DNA of 64,000 bases, taken from contig NZ_FOSR01000007.1 in assembly GCF_900114325.1 (NCBI RefSeq), positions 62,001-126,000 of the forward strand, read 5' to 3'. The DNA is from Rhodanobacter glycinis (GTDB taxonomy: Bacteria > Pseudomonadota > Gammaproteobacteria > Xanthomonadales > Rhodanobacteraceae). Below, piece after piece: positions 1-8,533 of this stretch. The position numbers and the translations under genes were made by a program. Position 1 is the stretch's first letter, and each line of letters begins with the position of its first letter. The notes below the pieces were generated by a model. It ran no database searches, had not been told where the DNA came from, and saw only the letters and a program-made list of their open reading frames with translations.

Positions 1-1
1 G

Positions 2-76
2 GTGTTGGCAAAGCTGGAAAGCATTGAGGCGCGGCTGGCTAGCGTGGAGAAGACGCTCAACGACATCCCGTCGTGA
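2..76 (+). CDS. 3' fragment of an unidentified gene (coiled-coil C-terminus)
   Basis: The window opens inside a gene. The last 24 codons end at a TGA and read as a short charged amphipathic helix with heptad-like leucine, isoleucine and valine spacing (AKLESIEARLASVEKTL), closing in NDIPS. Such tails occur in small membrane proteins with a cytoplasmic coiled coil, for example PspB-like proteins, but the fragment is too short to assign. It converges on the C13 peptidase gene with only 10 bp between stops. Seen: the reading frame and helix pattern. Inferred: that it is a real gene end. Confidence 0.45.
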   Translation: MLAKLESIEARLASVEKTLNDIPS

Positions 77-86
77 GTTTGTGGCA

Positions 87-1121
87 TCAGGGCGCTGCGC
101 TGGTTGTCGCCGGAGCGGGCGGTGCCGGTCGGAATGGAACGGTCGGCCCCGGCGTGATTCCTTTGCGCCAGCGTGCCAGTTGCGCGGCGATGCCGCTACC
201 GATGGATATCTGCGGTTTCGATGGGGTGAGCTTGTCGTGCTTTTCCCAATCGGCAATCTCGTGGCTGGCCTGGTGGAACGCATCGACGAAGTTGTCGGTG
301 TGGTTCAGCGCGTCGACCAGCCAGGCGTGGCCGAAGTAGGTGATGTCCGATTCGGTGCCGCAGCCGAATGAGCTGCGGTCGCTGCGCGCGGCCGTCATCA
401 CCAGCGTGTCGCTTCCACGCAGCGGTGGAATGAAACCGCCGGAATAGCAGGCGTTCACCACGATCACTTTCCATTTGAACGGATGCTCGGCGAGGATGCC
501 GGGCAGGTCGGTGGCGCCGATCGCGTCCAGCGGCAACGGGTCCATGTCCACCAGCAGCTGGTGGTCCTCGCTACCGTGGCTGGTGAAATAGAGCATCAGG
601 ATGTCGTCGGGTTTCATCACCCGGGCAAGCCCATCCAGCGCGATTTCCAGATTGCTCCAGTCGGCCAGCGGTGCCGTCTGCAGCGTCGCAGGATTGTTCT
701 CCAGCACCAGTGCGTGAGCGGTAGGGCCGAAGCGATGGGTGAACAGTCTGGCAGCGTACTCGGCTTCGTTGCGGAACACGTCTTCGCTGCCATCGCCGGC
801 AAAGGCGATCAGGTAGAGGTTGGGTTTGCCGGCGACATGCGGGCCGAGACGGCCCACTGCGGCCTGCACCATGGCTGGTTGGGCGTATATCACCTGTTCC
901 GGTGTGGGGGCGCTGTCCGGCCAGGCGGTTGAGCTGGCCGGACCCGTAGCCGCTGCCACTAGACCGGCGGGAGGCTCGACGAACATGTGGGCATCCATCG
1001 TTGAACTTGTCACGGGGCCGGCGTGACGATGGATGGCGTACAGCAGATATTCGGTGCCCAGTACGATGCCCCCACCTATCAGGCAGCCGAGTATCAGTAC
1101 GAGCAACGGGCGGTTGCGCAT
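87..1121 (-). CDS. Membrane-anchored peptidase C13 (legumain/caspase-fold) family protein
   Basis: The 344-residue protein has an N-terminal membrane anchor or uncleaved signal at about residues 5-28 and a periplasmic domain of the C13 (clan CD) type. The clan CD dyad is visible: His182 in FTSHGS and Cys225 in VNACYSGGF, each after a hydrophobic strand. The start chosen is the ATG at 1121; the open frame continues upstream but only through mtnC on another frame. That ATG lies 5 nt past the mtnC stop, so the gene is probably translated by coupling and belongs to the mtnBDC transcript. Known of the family: legumains and GPI-transamidase subunits cleave after Asn or Asp. The bacterial members are largely uncharacterised, so substrate and role are unknown here. 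Confidence 0.8.
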   Translation of the reverse strand: MRNRPLLVLILGCLIGGGIVLGTEYLLYAIHRHAGPVTSSTMDAHMFVEPPAGLVAAATGPASSTAWPDSAPTPEQVIYAQPAMVQAAVGRLGPHVAGKPNLYLIAFAGDGSEDVFRNEAEYAARLFTHRFGPTAHALVLENNPATLQTAPLADWSNLEIALDGLARVMKPDDILMLYFTSHGSEDHQLLVDMDPLPLDAIGATDLPGILAEHPFKWKVIVVNACYSGGFIPPLRGSDTLVMTAARSDRSSFGCGTESDITYFGHAWLVDALNHTDNFVDAFHQASHEIADWEKHDKLTPSKPQISIGSGIAAQLARWRKGITPGPTVPFRPAPPAPATTSAAP

Positions 1122-1126
1122 GCTTG

Positions 1127-1813
1127 TCAGGGTGCGATGGCGTCGAAGTCGGCGAAGGCGGGGTGTTGTGACTGGGCCGGCAACGGATGGGGCGGACGCA
1201 CCAGCCATGCCGTGCGGAAACCGGCGGCGCGGGCTGCGTCCAGCTCTTCGACGATGTCGGACAGGAACAGCAGGTGTTCCGGTTGTTCGCCGATGGCGTC
1301 GGCGATGCGTTCGTAAGAGGCGCGTTCGCGTTTGGGGCCGGTTTCGGTGTCGAAGTAGCCGGCAAACAGCGGGGTCAGGTCGCCTGCCTCGCTGTAACCG
1401 AAGAACAGTTTCTGTGCGGGCACCGAGCCGGAGGAATAGACATACAGGCGCAACCCGTCCGCGCGCCATGCGCGAAGCCGCGCAGCGACTTCGGGATACA
1501 TGTGGGCCTGATAGTCGCCCGCCTCGTAACCTTCCTGCCAGATCATCCCCTGCAGCGCTTTCAGCGCGGTCGACTTGCGATCCTCGTCGATCCAGCGCAG
1601 CAGCAGTTCCACCACTTCCTGCCGGGTGGCCTCGACGTAACCGGCTTCTTTCGCAGCCTCGTGCAGCCAATGCTGTACTTCGGAGCGATCGCCATGGGTT
1701 TCGATGAAGGCCGGCAGTCGCTTGCGGGCGTAGGGAAACAGCACGTCCCTGACGAAGCTGATCGAGCTGGTAGTGCCTTCGATGTCGGTGACGATGGCGC
1801 GGATTTCGGACAT
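1127..1813 (-). CDS. mtnC: Enolase-phosphatase E1 (methionine salvage)
   Basis: A HAD-superfamily enzyme of 228 residues. It catalyses enolisation and then dephosphorylation of 2,3-diketo-5-methylthiopentyl-1-phosphate to the acireductone. HAD motif I is at the N-terminus (TDIEGTT, nucleophile Asp10), motif II is YSSGS at 126-130, the motif III lysine is Lys161 in TGPKRE, and motif IV is LSDIVEE near 185. The frame is open 17 codons further upstream, but ATG 1813 (MSEIRAIVTD) matches the family start. It lies about 100 bp past mtnD and just before the C13 peptidase gene. No mtnA or mtnK is present in the window. Confidence 0.95.
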   Translation of the reverse strand: MSEIRAIVTDIEGTTSSISFVRDVLFPYARKRLPAFIETHGDRSEVQHWLHEAAKEAGYVEATRQEVVELLLRWIDEDRKSTALKALQGMIWQEGYEAGDYQAHMYPEVAARLRAWRADGLRLYVYSSGSVPAQKLFFGYSEAGDLTPLFAGYFDTETGPKRERASYERIADAIGEQPEHLLFLSDIVEELDAARAAGFRTAWLVRPPHPLPAQSQHPAFADFDAIAP

Positions 1814-1917
1814 GGTGGTTACCGCCGGATATCGGTGTGCAGGGTGCATGCAGCGTAACAACAAAGCGCCGCTCCGGCGAAGGCCGGGCGGCGCATGTGC
1901 GTGTCAGGGTTCCGCGA

Positions 1918-2487
1918 TCAGCTGGCGGAAGCGGCCGCCGGATGTGGCGTCATGCGCGGGAACCGGTCGGCGATATCCTCGCCGGTGAAGTTCGCCACCC
2001 AGCCATCCTTGTTGGTGAACAGGCGGATGGCCACGAAGTACGGCGATTCGCTCATGTCGAACCAGTGGCGGGTGCCATCGGGCACGCCGATCAGGTCGCC
2101 GGCTTCGCACAGCACGTCGTAGACCTTGCCGTCGATATGCAGGGTGAACTGGCCCGCGCCGGCCACGAAGAAGCGCACCTCGTCCTCGCTGTGGGTGTGC
2201 TCGCTGAGGAACTTGCGCCGCAGCGTGGCGCGCTCCGGGTGGTCGGGCTTCAGGCTGATCACGTCGACCGACTGGTAGCCTTCCTCACGCATCAGGCGAT
2301 CAATGTCGCCGTGGTAGGCGGCGATCACTTCGTCCTGGCTGGCGCCGGGGGCGACGGGCTGGTTGGCAGCCCATTGCTCGAAACGCACGCCGACGCGGCC
2401 CAGCTCGCGGGTGATGTCGGGATGGCTGGCGTATTCGGCCAGTGGTGTCTGGGGCCGGGTTTCGTCGAAGATGCGCAAGCGGCTCAT
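1918..2487 (-). CDS. mtnD: Acireductone dioxygenase
   Basis: A 189-residue cupin enzyme that splits acireductone with O2. The Fe(II) form makes the 2-keto-4-methylthiobutyrate precursor of methionine; the Ni(II) form makes methylthiopropionate, formate and CO. The metal ligands are visible as His97, His99 and Glu103 in HTHSEDE and His141 in TRHWFD. The start overlaps the mtnB stop by 4 nt (ATGA), indicating translational coupling. It acts on the product of MtnC, encoded next downstream. Confidence 0.96.
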   Translation of the reverse strand: MSRLRIFDETRPQTPLAEYASHPDITRELGRVGVRFEQWAANQPVAPGASQDEVIAAYHGDIDRLMREEGYQSVDVISLKPDHPERATLRRKFLSEHTHSEDEVRFFVAGAGQFTLHIDGKVYDVLCEAGDLIGVPDGTRHWFDMSESPYFVAIRLFTNKDGWVANFTGEDIADRFPRMTPHPAAASAS

Positions 2488-3131
2488 GCGGACAGTCTCC
2501 TCAAATCAAGTTCGCAGCCAAGCAGGAATTCCAGGGCTTCGAGGTGGCGGCGGGTTTCGGCCATGTCGCGGCCCCAGGTGTAGATGCCGTGGCCGTCGAT
2601 CAGGTAGGCGTGCAGCGGTTTGCCGGCATCCAGCCATGCGTCCACTCGGGCCACCAGTTCCGGCATGTGCTGGGTGTTGGGGAAGACCGGGATTTGCAGC
2701 ACGCTTTCGTGCGTGGTGTAGCCGGTGATGGCTTTTTGCAGCTCCCAGCCTTGCAGTCGCACCATGCCGGCCTTGGCGAACAATCGCGAGGCCACGCTCT
2801 GCGTGCGCGAGTGGGTATGCAGCACGGCGTTCATTTGCGGCCAGCGGCGATAAACCTGCGTGTGCAGCTCGGTCTCGGCACTGGGGCGTGCGTCGGTGCC
2901 CACGGCCTTGCCCTGCATGTCCACCAGCATGATGTCGTCGCGACCCAGCCGGCCCTTGTCGCGACCGGAGATGGTGATGGCCGCGTGGTCGGCATCCACG
3001 CGCATCGAGAAGTTGCTGCTGGTGGCCGGTGTCCAGCCGAGCGCCGACAGTTCACGCGCGGCAGCGGCCACGGCATCGGCGCGTTCGGCGAACAGCGTGG
3101 TCGGGATGGTTTCTGGCAAGGCCTGGCTCAT
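2484..3131 (-). CDS. mtnB: Methylthioribulose-1-phosphate dehydratase
   Basis: A class II aldolase/adducin-fold enzyme of 215 residues that dehydrates 5-methylthioribulose-1-phosphate to the diketone used by MtnC. The zinc histidines are visible as HTHS (His105, His107) and His181 in DGHG, with a conserved acidic residue in AETELH at 85-90. It is the first gene of the mtnB-mtnD-mtnC-peptidase run. A perfect palindrome and a promoter-like -10 sit directly upstream of the ATG, so the whole operon may be under methionine-type control. Confidence 0.95.
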   Translation of the reverse strand: MSQALPETIPTTLFAERADAVAAAARELSALGWTPATSSNFSMRVDADHAAITISGRDKGRLGRDDIMLVDMQGKAVGTDARPSAETELHTQVYRRWPQMNAVLHTHSRTQSVASRLFAKAGMVRLQGWELQKAITGYTTHESVLQIPVFPNTQHMPELVARVDAWLDAGKPLHAYLIDGHGIYTWGRDMAETRRHLEALEFLLGCELDLRRLSA

Positions 3132-3136
3132 GCAAA

Positions 3137-3162
3137 TGGACGTCCAAATGAGTGGAACTATA
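3137..3162 (-). promoter_or_regulatory. Putative mtnB promoter and operator palindrome
   Basis: On the minus strand a -10-like TATAGT (3162-3157) is followed by the perfect 10-bp palindrome TGGACGTCCA (3146-3137), whose near edge is 5 nt before the mtnB ATG. The central GACGTC is identical to the core of the MetJ box AGACGTCT known from enterobacteria. The palindrome also contains the only GGA that could serve as a ribosome binding site. No good -35 is seen. The operator role is inferred; which regulator binds is unknown. Confidence 0.4.
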
Positions 3163-3292
3163 CATCATGCCCGCAGGGCTTCTTGGGTGGAAATGCGATC
3201 CATTCTCGCCGCACCCGCGGTGGTAGGCGTAGCATAACGACGGTTTCACTGCCTTTGCGCAGTGCAAGTTGTGTCCACGACGGAGGTTCCCA

Positions 3293-3625
3293 ATGTCGAA
3301 CGAAGAAAGCAACGAGTCGCGTCGCCGTTTCCTCAAGATTGCCGCCGGCACCGCAGCGGTGGCGGTTGTCGCCGGCGGGTTGCCGCGGATGGCTCGCGCA
3401 GCCGATCTGCCGCATGTCACCGATGCCGATCCCACCGCCAAGGCGCTGGGTTACGTAGAGGACAACACCACGACCAAGAATCCCAAGCACAAGGCGGGTG
3501 ACGATTGCTCGAACTGCCAGTTCTATTCCGGCGGTCCCACGGGTTATGGCCCGTGCCAGTTGTTCCCGGGCAAGTCGGTCAGCGCGAAGGGCTGGTGCGT
3601 GTCTCACTCGCCGAAAAAGGCCTGA
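3293..3625 (+). CDS. High-potential iron-sulfur protein (HiPIP), Tat-exported
   Basis: A 110-residue periplasmic electron carrier with one [4Fe-4S] cluster. The N-terminus is a Tat signal (SRRRFLK at 9-15, hydrophobic stretch to about 29, likely cleavage after ARA at 37). Four cysteines follow with HiPIP spacing: Cys72-x2-Cys75, Cys88 and Cys102. The start is fixed by a strong GGAGG six bases before ATG 3293. HiPIPs carry single electrons from the bc1 complex to reaction centres or terminal reductases in purple bacteria; in non-phototrophic Xanthomonadales the partner is not established. It has its own terminator and diverges from mtnB. Confidence 0.93.
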   Translation: MSNEESNESRRRFLKIAAGTAAVAVVAGGLPRMARAADLPHVTDADPTAKALGYVEDNTTTKNPKHKAGDDCSNCQFYSGGPTGYGPCQLFPGKSVSAKGWCVSHSPKKA

Positions 3626-3654
3626 CCGCCTTTTCATTCGCCATGATTCGCTTG

Positions 3655-3682
3655 AAAGGCCGGCCTTTGCGCCGGCCTTTTT
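3655..3682 (+). terminator. Rho-independent terminator of the HiPIP gene
   Basis: A perfect 10-bp stem AAAGGCCGGC/GCCGGCCTTT with a 6-nt loop, ending in a run of T, 29 bp after the HiPIP stop. Confidence 0.88.
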
Positions 3683-4106
3683 CATGGCTGCAGCGTGGCC
3701 GGCAGCACGGGCAACGGATGCGCGAGGCGCATGCTGCGCATGGGGCATGACTTGCCGGCCGGCAGAGAGGGCATGCCGACACGGATCGAATGGAGACGGA
3801 GGAGGCTGGAAGCGGAGGGCTTCGAAAAATGCTGCCCGACGCATCAGACTGAGGAGCTGACTCGCCTGACGCGCCGGGCGGCGATCCGGGGCCCACTGCC
3901 AAGTGATCAACCCACGGACTGAGGATCATACTCCGGTTGATCGGCGTGGGCGAACCATGAGCACCGTTTCATGGCCTATGCAAAATTTTTACATTTAAAT
4001 CAATGGTATAAAGAACTCTTCTCACTTCCGGGAAGAATGCTCTTACGAATTGAGTTTCGCGCTATTTAAGCGTTTTTCGTGAATTTTGTGGTGTTTTAAA
4101 AGACGA
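3683..4106. other. 424-bp gene-free stretch with an AT-rich island
   Basis: This lies between two convergent genes. No frame in it resembles a protein. The left part (to about 3970) has ordinary GC content. From about 3976 to 4100 it turns strikingly AT-rich for this genome and contains an extended -10 (TGG then TATAAA, 4004-4012, plus strand), the hairpin CTTCCGGGAAG (4025-4035) and a T-run at 4073-4077. It could be a tiny transcript, a leftover of transferred DNA, or plain spacer. Confidence 0.5.
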
Positions 4107-5579
4107 TCACGGCTTTTCGACGACAATTGCCTGAGAGGCGTTTTTTTGCCGCCGAAGGTGGCTGTGACGGTAGCCGTAACCAAAGTAGATAAGCAGCCCG
4201 ACCGCGGTCCAGCCGAGCATCAACGCCCAGTTGAACCACTCGAAAGTCAGCAGCAAGGCCAGGCAGCTGAGCACGCCAGCCGGGCAGATCACCCAGGCCC
4301 ATGGCACGCGGAAAGTGCGCGGCAATTCGGGCGAGGTGTAGCGCAGGATCAGCACGCCGGCGCACACGGCGACGAAGGCGATCAGCGTTCCCATCGAGGT
4401 GAGGTTGGCGAGCAGGTCGAGCGGGAAGATGGCCGCCAGCACGGCGATGCACAGGCCAGTGATCACCGTGTTGATGTGCGGCGTGCGATGACGCGGATGG
4501 ATGCGACCCAACACCTTCGGCAGCAGGCCGTCGCGCGACATGATCATGAAGATGCGCGGCTGCGCGATGATCATCACCAGAATCACCGACGACAGGCCGA
4601 TCAGCGCGCCCACTTCCACCACCAGGCGCAGCCAGTCGAGTTGCGGATGCGCCCTGACGGCGGTGACGACGGGCTCGACGGTATCCAGCATCGAGTAGGG
4701 AATCAGGCCGGTGAGCACGGCGGCCATGGCCAGGTACAGAATGGTGCAGATGGCCAGCGACACCAGCATGCCGAAGGGCAGGTCGCGCTGCGGATTCTTG
4801 CACTCCTGTGCGGCCGTGGACGTGGCCTCGAAGCCGATGTAGGCGAAGAACACCATCGCCGCGCCGCGGAAGATGCCTGACCAGCCGTATTTGTCCGGCC
4901 CCTGTTGCGCAGGGATGAACGGGTGCCAGTTGGCGGTGTCGATATAGCGATAGCCGGCCACCACCACGATGATGATCAGGCCCACCTTGAGCGCGACCAT
5001 CATCAGGTTGATGCCGGCCGACTCCTTGATGCCGACGTAGCACAGCCAGGTCAGCGCCAGCACGATGGCCACGGCCGGCAGGTTGATCAGCGCGCCGGTG
5101 GTGACCAGGTGGCCGTTGGTGAATGCCAGTGGCGCGGAACTCAGCGTCGACGGCAGATGCATGCCGAAATGGTCGAGCAGGCTGGTGAAGTAACCGGTCC
5201 AACTGGCGGCCACGGCCGAAGCCGAGATGCCGTATTCCAGCACCATGTTCCAGCCGATGAACCAGGCCAGCAGTTCGCCCAGGGTGGCGTAGGCGTAGGA
5301 ATACGAGCTGCCCGAGATCGGGATCAGGGTGGCGAATTCGGCATAGCACAGCGCGGTGAAACCGCTGCAGATTGCAGCCAGCAGGAACGAGATGAGCACT
5401 GCCGGACCGGCGTGCTCGGCAGCGGCCTGGCCGGTGACCACGAAGATGCCGGTGCCGATGACCGCGCCAATGCCCAGGGCAGTGACGCCCCAAGGGCCCA
5501 GCGTACGGCGCAGGCCGTTGCCGTGCAGGTCATCGTCGTTGGTGAAGTCGGTCTTGCGGGCAAGAAGCTGCTTGAGCAT
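4107..5579 (-). CDS. APC-family amino acid permease
   Basis: A 490-residue inner-membrane transporter of the APC superfamily, with about 12 hydrophobic segments. The family glycine motif GIGAVIGTGIF lies in the first segment (about residues 36-46), and the downstream FFAYIGFEATSTAAQE and RIFMIMSRDGLLP signatures are typical of the YfnA/CAT-like cationic or neutral amino acid permeases. Start ATG 5579 (MLKQLLARK) is preferred over the upstream extension because GGAAG lies 11 nt ahead. It is a close paralogue of the next permease upstream, separated from it by a strong terminator, so the two are probably controlled apart. The substrate cannot be read from the sequence. Confidence 0.9.
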   Translation of the reverse strand: MLKQLLARKTDFTNDDDLHGNGLRRTLGPWGVTALGIGAVIGTGIFVVTGQAAAEHAGPAVLISFLLAAICSGFTALCYAEFATLIPISGSSYSYAYATLGELLAWFIGWNMVLEYGISASAVAASWTGYFTSLLDHFGMHLPSTLSSAPLAFTNGHLVTTGALINLPAVAIVLALTWLCYVGIKESAGINLMMVALKVGLIIIVVVAGYRYIDTANWHPFIPAQQGPDKYGWSGIFRGAAMVFFAYIGFEATSTAAQECKNPQRDLPFGMLVSLAICTILYLAMAAVLTGLIPYSMLDTVEPVVTAVRAHPQLDWLRLVVEVGALIGLSSVILVMIIAQPRIFMIMSRDGLLPKVLGRIHPRHRTPHINTVITGLCIAVLAAIFPLDLLANLTSMGTLIAFVAVCAGVLILRYTSPELPRTFRVPWAWVICPAGVLSCLALLLTFEWFNWALMLGWTAVGLLIYFGYGYRHSHLRRQKNASQAIVVEKP

Positions 5580-5620
5580 CGGTATCGGTTTCTTCCGTAG
5601 GGGCGATAGCGGCCGGGTGC

Positions 5621-5659
5621 AAAAACGAACGAGCCGATGCACAAGGGCATCGGCTCGTT
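5621..5659 (-). terminator. Terminator between the two APC permeases
   Basis: A perfect 13-bp stem AACGAGCCGATGC/GCATCGGCTCGTT with a 6-nt loop, followed on the minus strand by CGTTTTTG. It ends transcription of the upstream permease (5668-7203). Confidence 0.85.
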
Positions 5660-5667
5660 GGATCGGG

Positions 5668-7203
5668 TCAGGCGGCGGAACGACGCAGCTTGCTGTTGCG
5701 GTAGCCGTAGAAGCCGTAGATCAGGAAACCGATGGCGGTCCAGCCAAGGATCAGCCACCAGCGCTGCGTGAACACCTGCCAGAACAGGAACAGGCACGCG
5801 GCCGCACCCAGCGGGCAGACCACCCACGGCCACGGCACGCGGAACGAGCGCGGCAATTCGGGGCGGGTATAGCGCAGTACCAGCACGCCGATGCAGACGG
5901 TGGTGAATGCCAGCAAGGTGCCCATCGAGACCAAGTCGCCAAGCACGTCGACCGGGAACAGGCTGGCCAGCACGGCGGCGATCACGCCCACGATGATGGT
6001 GCCGATGTAGGGCGTGCGGTGCTTGGGATGCACCTTGCCCAGCACCTTCGGCAGCAGGCCGTCGCCGGACATCGCGTAGAAGATGCGCGGCTGGCCCATC
6101 AGCATCACCAGCACCACCGAGCTCAGGCCCGCCAGCGCAGCGAACACCACCAGGATCTTCAGTACGCCCAGGATATGGCTGGCCATGCTGCCGGCCGCCA
6201 CTGTGCCCAGCACATAGTTCAGTGCGGTAGCCACCGGCTCGGGCGTATTCAGATCACGGAACGGCGCCAGGCCGGTCAAGGCGGCAGACATGGCGATGTA
6301 CAGCACCGTGCAGATCACCAGCGAGCCGAGGATGCCGATCGGCATGTCGCGTTGCGGATTCTTGGCTTCGCCGGCCGCCGTCGATACCGCGTCGAATCCG
6401 ATGTAGGCGAAGAACACCAGGGTGGCTGCGCGGATCACGCCGCTCCAGCCATACGTGGCGCCACCCTCGTTGGCGGGAATGAACGGGTGCCACAGCGACG
6501 GATTGAGGAAGTGGAAGGTCACCACCAGGAACAGCAGGATCACGATGACCTTGATTGCCACGATGATCGCGTTGACCGTGGCCGACTGGGTGATGCCGCG
6601 GTAGCACAGCCAGCTGATCGCTGCGACGATCAGCAGCGCCGGCAGGTTGATCAGGGTGCCGGTAGCCACCAGGTGGCCGGCCGCGTTGAAGGTGAACGGC
6701 GCCGAGGCCAGCGATGGCGGCAGCGTGAGGGTGAGGCCGGTCCAGTCGCTGAGCATGCGCAGCAACTCGTTGAAATAACCTGACCAGCCCACCGCCACGG
6801 TCGAGGCCGCGAACAGGTATTCCAGCACCAGGTTCCAGCCGACGAACCAGGCCACCACCTCGCCCAGCGTGGCATACGAATAGGAGTAGGCGCTGCCCGA
6901 GACCGGCAGCATGGCGGCGAACTCGGCATAGCACAGGCCGGCCAGCGCGCAGGTGAAACCCGCCATCATGAAACTGATCACCAGCGCCGGGCCGGCGAAC
7001 TGCGCGGCGGCGGTGCCGGTCAGCACGAAGATGCCCGCGCCGATCACGGCGCCGACGCCCAGCATGACCAGGTGCTTCGCGGTCAGTGCGCGTTTCAGCG
7101 TGGGATCGCCGTGCACGCCATGGGCATCGCCAAGGACGACTTCGCCAGCTTCCACCTCCGGCATGGCGTCGATCGGGTGGGTGGCGAACAGGTTCTTGAA
7201 CAT
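5668..7203 (-). CDS. APC-family amino acid permease (paralogue)
   Basis: A 511-residue inner-membrane permease with the same architecture as its neighbour: GVGAVIGAGIF in the first membrane segment, then FFAYIGFDAVSTAAGEAKNPQ, GQPRIFYAMSGDGLLP and HRTPYIGT blocks shared almost word for word. The N-terminus before the first segment is about 20 residues longer and acidic. Start ATG 7203 is supported by AGGGGAG at good spacing; upstream codons lack homology. The pair looks like an old tandem duplication that has since diverged. The substrate is unknown, though CAT-like permeases mostly move cationic or branched amino acids. Confidence 0.9.
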   Translation of the reverse strand: MFKNLFATHPIDAMPEVEAGEVVLGDAHGVHGDPTLKRALTAKHLVMLGVGAVIGAGIFVLTGTAAAQFAGPALVISFMMAGFTCALAGLCYAEFAAMLPVSGSAYSYSYATLGEVVAWFVGWNLVLEYLFAASTVAVGWSGYFNELLRMLSDWTGLTLTLPPSLASAPFTFNAAGHLVATGTLINLPALLIVAAISWLCYRGITQSATVNAIIVAIKVIVILLFLVVTFHFLNPSLWHPFIPANEGGATYGWSGVIRAATLVFFAYIGFDAVSTAAGEAKNPQRDMPIGILGSLVICTVLYIAMSAALTGLAPFRDLNTPEPVATALNYVLGTVAAGSMASHILGVLKILVVFAALAGLSSVVLVMLMGQPRIFYAMSGDGLLPKVLGKVHPKHRTPYIGTIIVGVIAAVLASLFPVDVLGDLVSMGTLLAFTTVCIGVLVLRYTRPELPRSFRVPWPWVVCPLGAAACLFLFWQVFTQRWWLILGWTAIGFLIYGFYGYRNSKLRRSAA

Positions 7204-7381
7204 CAGGCTCCCCTCATGACAAACGATGACGCCCGCGGCTGTATCCGCTGCGGTGCGTTGTCCCTGCGTCTGCGACGCATCAGCGAGCCACCATAGCCCA
7301 GCGCGGCCCCGCCATACAAGCGTTGGCCGGTGTCTCAAGGAGGTATGCTGGGCGCTGTTTTGCAACACAAAAAGAGCGCAC

Positions 7382-7930
7382 ATGACGATGCCAAGCCAAT
7401 CGCTGGACGCTGCCCTGCGGCACTACCATGACCAATGGCAGGGGGAGGGCGAGCCCATCGCGCAGTTCGTCGAATTTCTGCATTCGCATGCGGATGTTTT
7501 CCGGCGCAGCCATGGCGAGGGACATTTCACCGGATCGGCCTGGCTGGTGAGCGCGGATGGGCAGCGAGCCATGCTGATGCATCACCGCAAACTCGACCGC
7601 TGGTTGCAGCCCGGCGGGCATGCCGATGGCGATGCCGACCTGGCACGGGTGGCGCTGCGCGAGGCGCAGGAGGAGACCGGCATTGCCGGGTTGCGCGTGA
7701 AGGACAACATTTTCGACATCGACCGGCATCGCATCCCGGCGCGTGCCCACGAGCCGGAGCATTGGCATTACGACGTGCGCTATGTGGTCACCACCACGGT
7801 GACCGAAGCGTTTGCGGCGAACGAGGAATCGCTGGAGCTGGCGTGGCGGCCGATCGACGAGATCGCGCAGGACGAGCAGGCGGACGAGTCGTTGCGGCGG
7901 ATGGCGCGCAAATGGCTGGCGCGCGCATAG
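7382..7930 (+). CDS. Nudix hydrolase
   Basis: A 182-residue protein with a Nudix box at about 78-101 (GGHADGDADLARVALREAQEETG); the REAQEE core that binds the metal is intact. Nudix enzymes hydrolyse nucleoside diphosphates linked to another group, and the exact substrate cannot be inferred. Start ATG 7382 or ATG 7388 are both possible; a better GGAGG lies too far upstream. It diverges from the permease gene and converges on the 3-hydroxyanthranilate dioxygenase gene with 33 bp between stops. Confidence 0.88.
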   Translation: MTMPSQSLDAALRHYHDQWQGEGEPIAQFVEFLHSHADVFRRSHGEGHFTGSAWLVSADGQRAMLMHHRKLDRWLQPGGHADGDADLARVALREAQEETGIAGLRVKDNIFDIDRHRIPARAHEPEHWHYDVRYVVTTTVTEAFAANEESLELAWRPIDEIAQDEQADESLRRMARKWLARA

Positions 7931-7963
7931 CCTGGGCGGCCGTGGCCGCGGCTGGCGCTGCGC

Positions 7964-8485
7964 CTACGCGTATTTCGCCGGTGCCGGATTGAGGTGCCCG
8001 CAGCTTTCGCAAGTGCGGGCTTCGCGCGAACCGTAAAAGCGGTCGAATACTGGCGGGAAATCGTGCTCGATGCTTTCCAGCACGAAATACGCTTCGAACA
8101 GCTTGTGGTTGCAGCGCTCGCAGAACCACAGCAAGCCGTCCTTCTCGTGCGGCAGGCGGCGACGCTCGACCACCAGGCCGATTGATTCGGGCATGCGCTG
8201 CGGTGAATGCGGCACGCGTGGCGGCAGGTAGAACATTTCGCCGGCACGAATCGGCAGGTCGCGCGCCACGCCATCGTCCTGCACCTTCAGCACCATTTCG
8301 CCCTCGATCTGGTAGAAGAATTCCGGGCCTTCGTCCCAGTGGTAATCGGTGCGCGCATTCGGGCCACCGACGATCATCACGATGAAATCGCCATCGACGA
8401 TGCACTTGTTGCCCACCGGCGGCTTGAGCAGGTGGCGGTGTTCGTCGATCCAGCGCTGCAGGTTGAACGGAGGCGTGAGGGCCAT
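7964..8485 (-). CDS. nbaC: 3-hydroxyanthranilate 3,4-dioxygenase
   Basis: A 173-residue cupin dioxygenase that opens the ring of 3-hydroxyanthranilate to the semialdehyde that cyclises to quinolinate, the NAD precursor in the kynurenine route. The catalytic iron ligands are His49, Glu55 and His93. The bacterial form's second, rubredoxin-like site is complete: Cys122/Cys125 (CERC) and Cys159/Cys162 (CESC). Length matches the bacterial family. No other kynurenine gene is in the window, so its partners must lie elsewhere. The symbol haaO is also used. Confidence 0.95.
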   Translation of the reverse strand: MALTPPFNLQRWIDEHRHLLKPPVGNKCIVDGDFIVMIVGGPNARTDYHWDEGPEFFYQIEGEMVLKVQDDGVARDLPIRAGEMFYLPPRVPHSPQRMPESIGLVVERRRLPHEKDGLLWFCERCNHKLFEAYFVLESIEHDFPPVFDRFYGSREARTCESCGHLNPAPAKYA

Positions 8486-8533
8486 GTCCGGCGATCCATG
8501 GAAGATCCGCCTACCTTAGCGCCGCTGCTGCCC

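Noticed and set aside
3579-3929. A 116-codon minus-strand frame after the HiPIP gene
   Set aside because: It overlaps the HiPIP end and its terminator and is Ser/Pro/Cys/Arg-rich, without recognisable homology.
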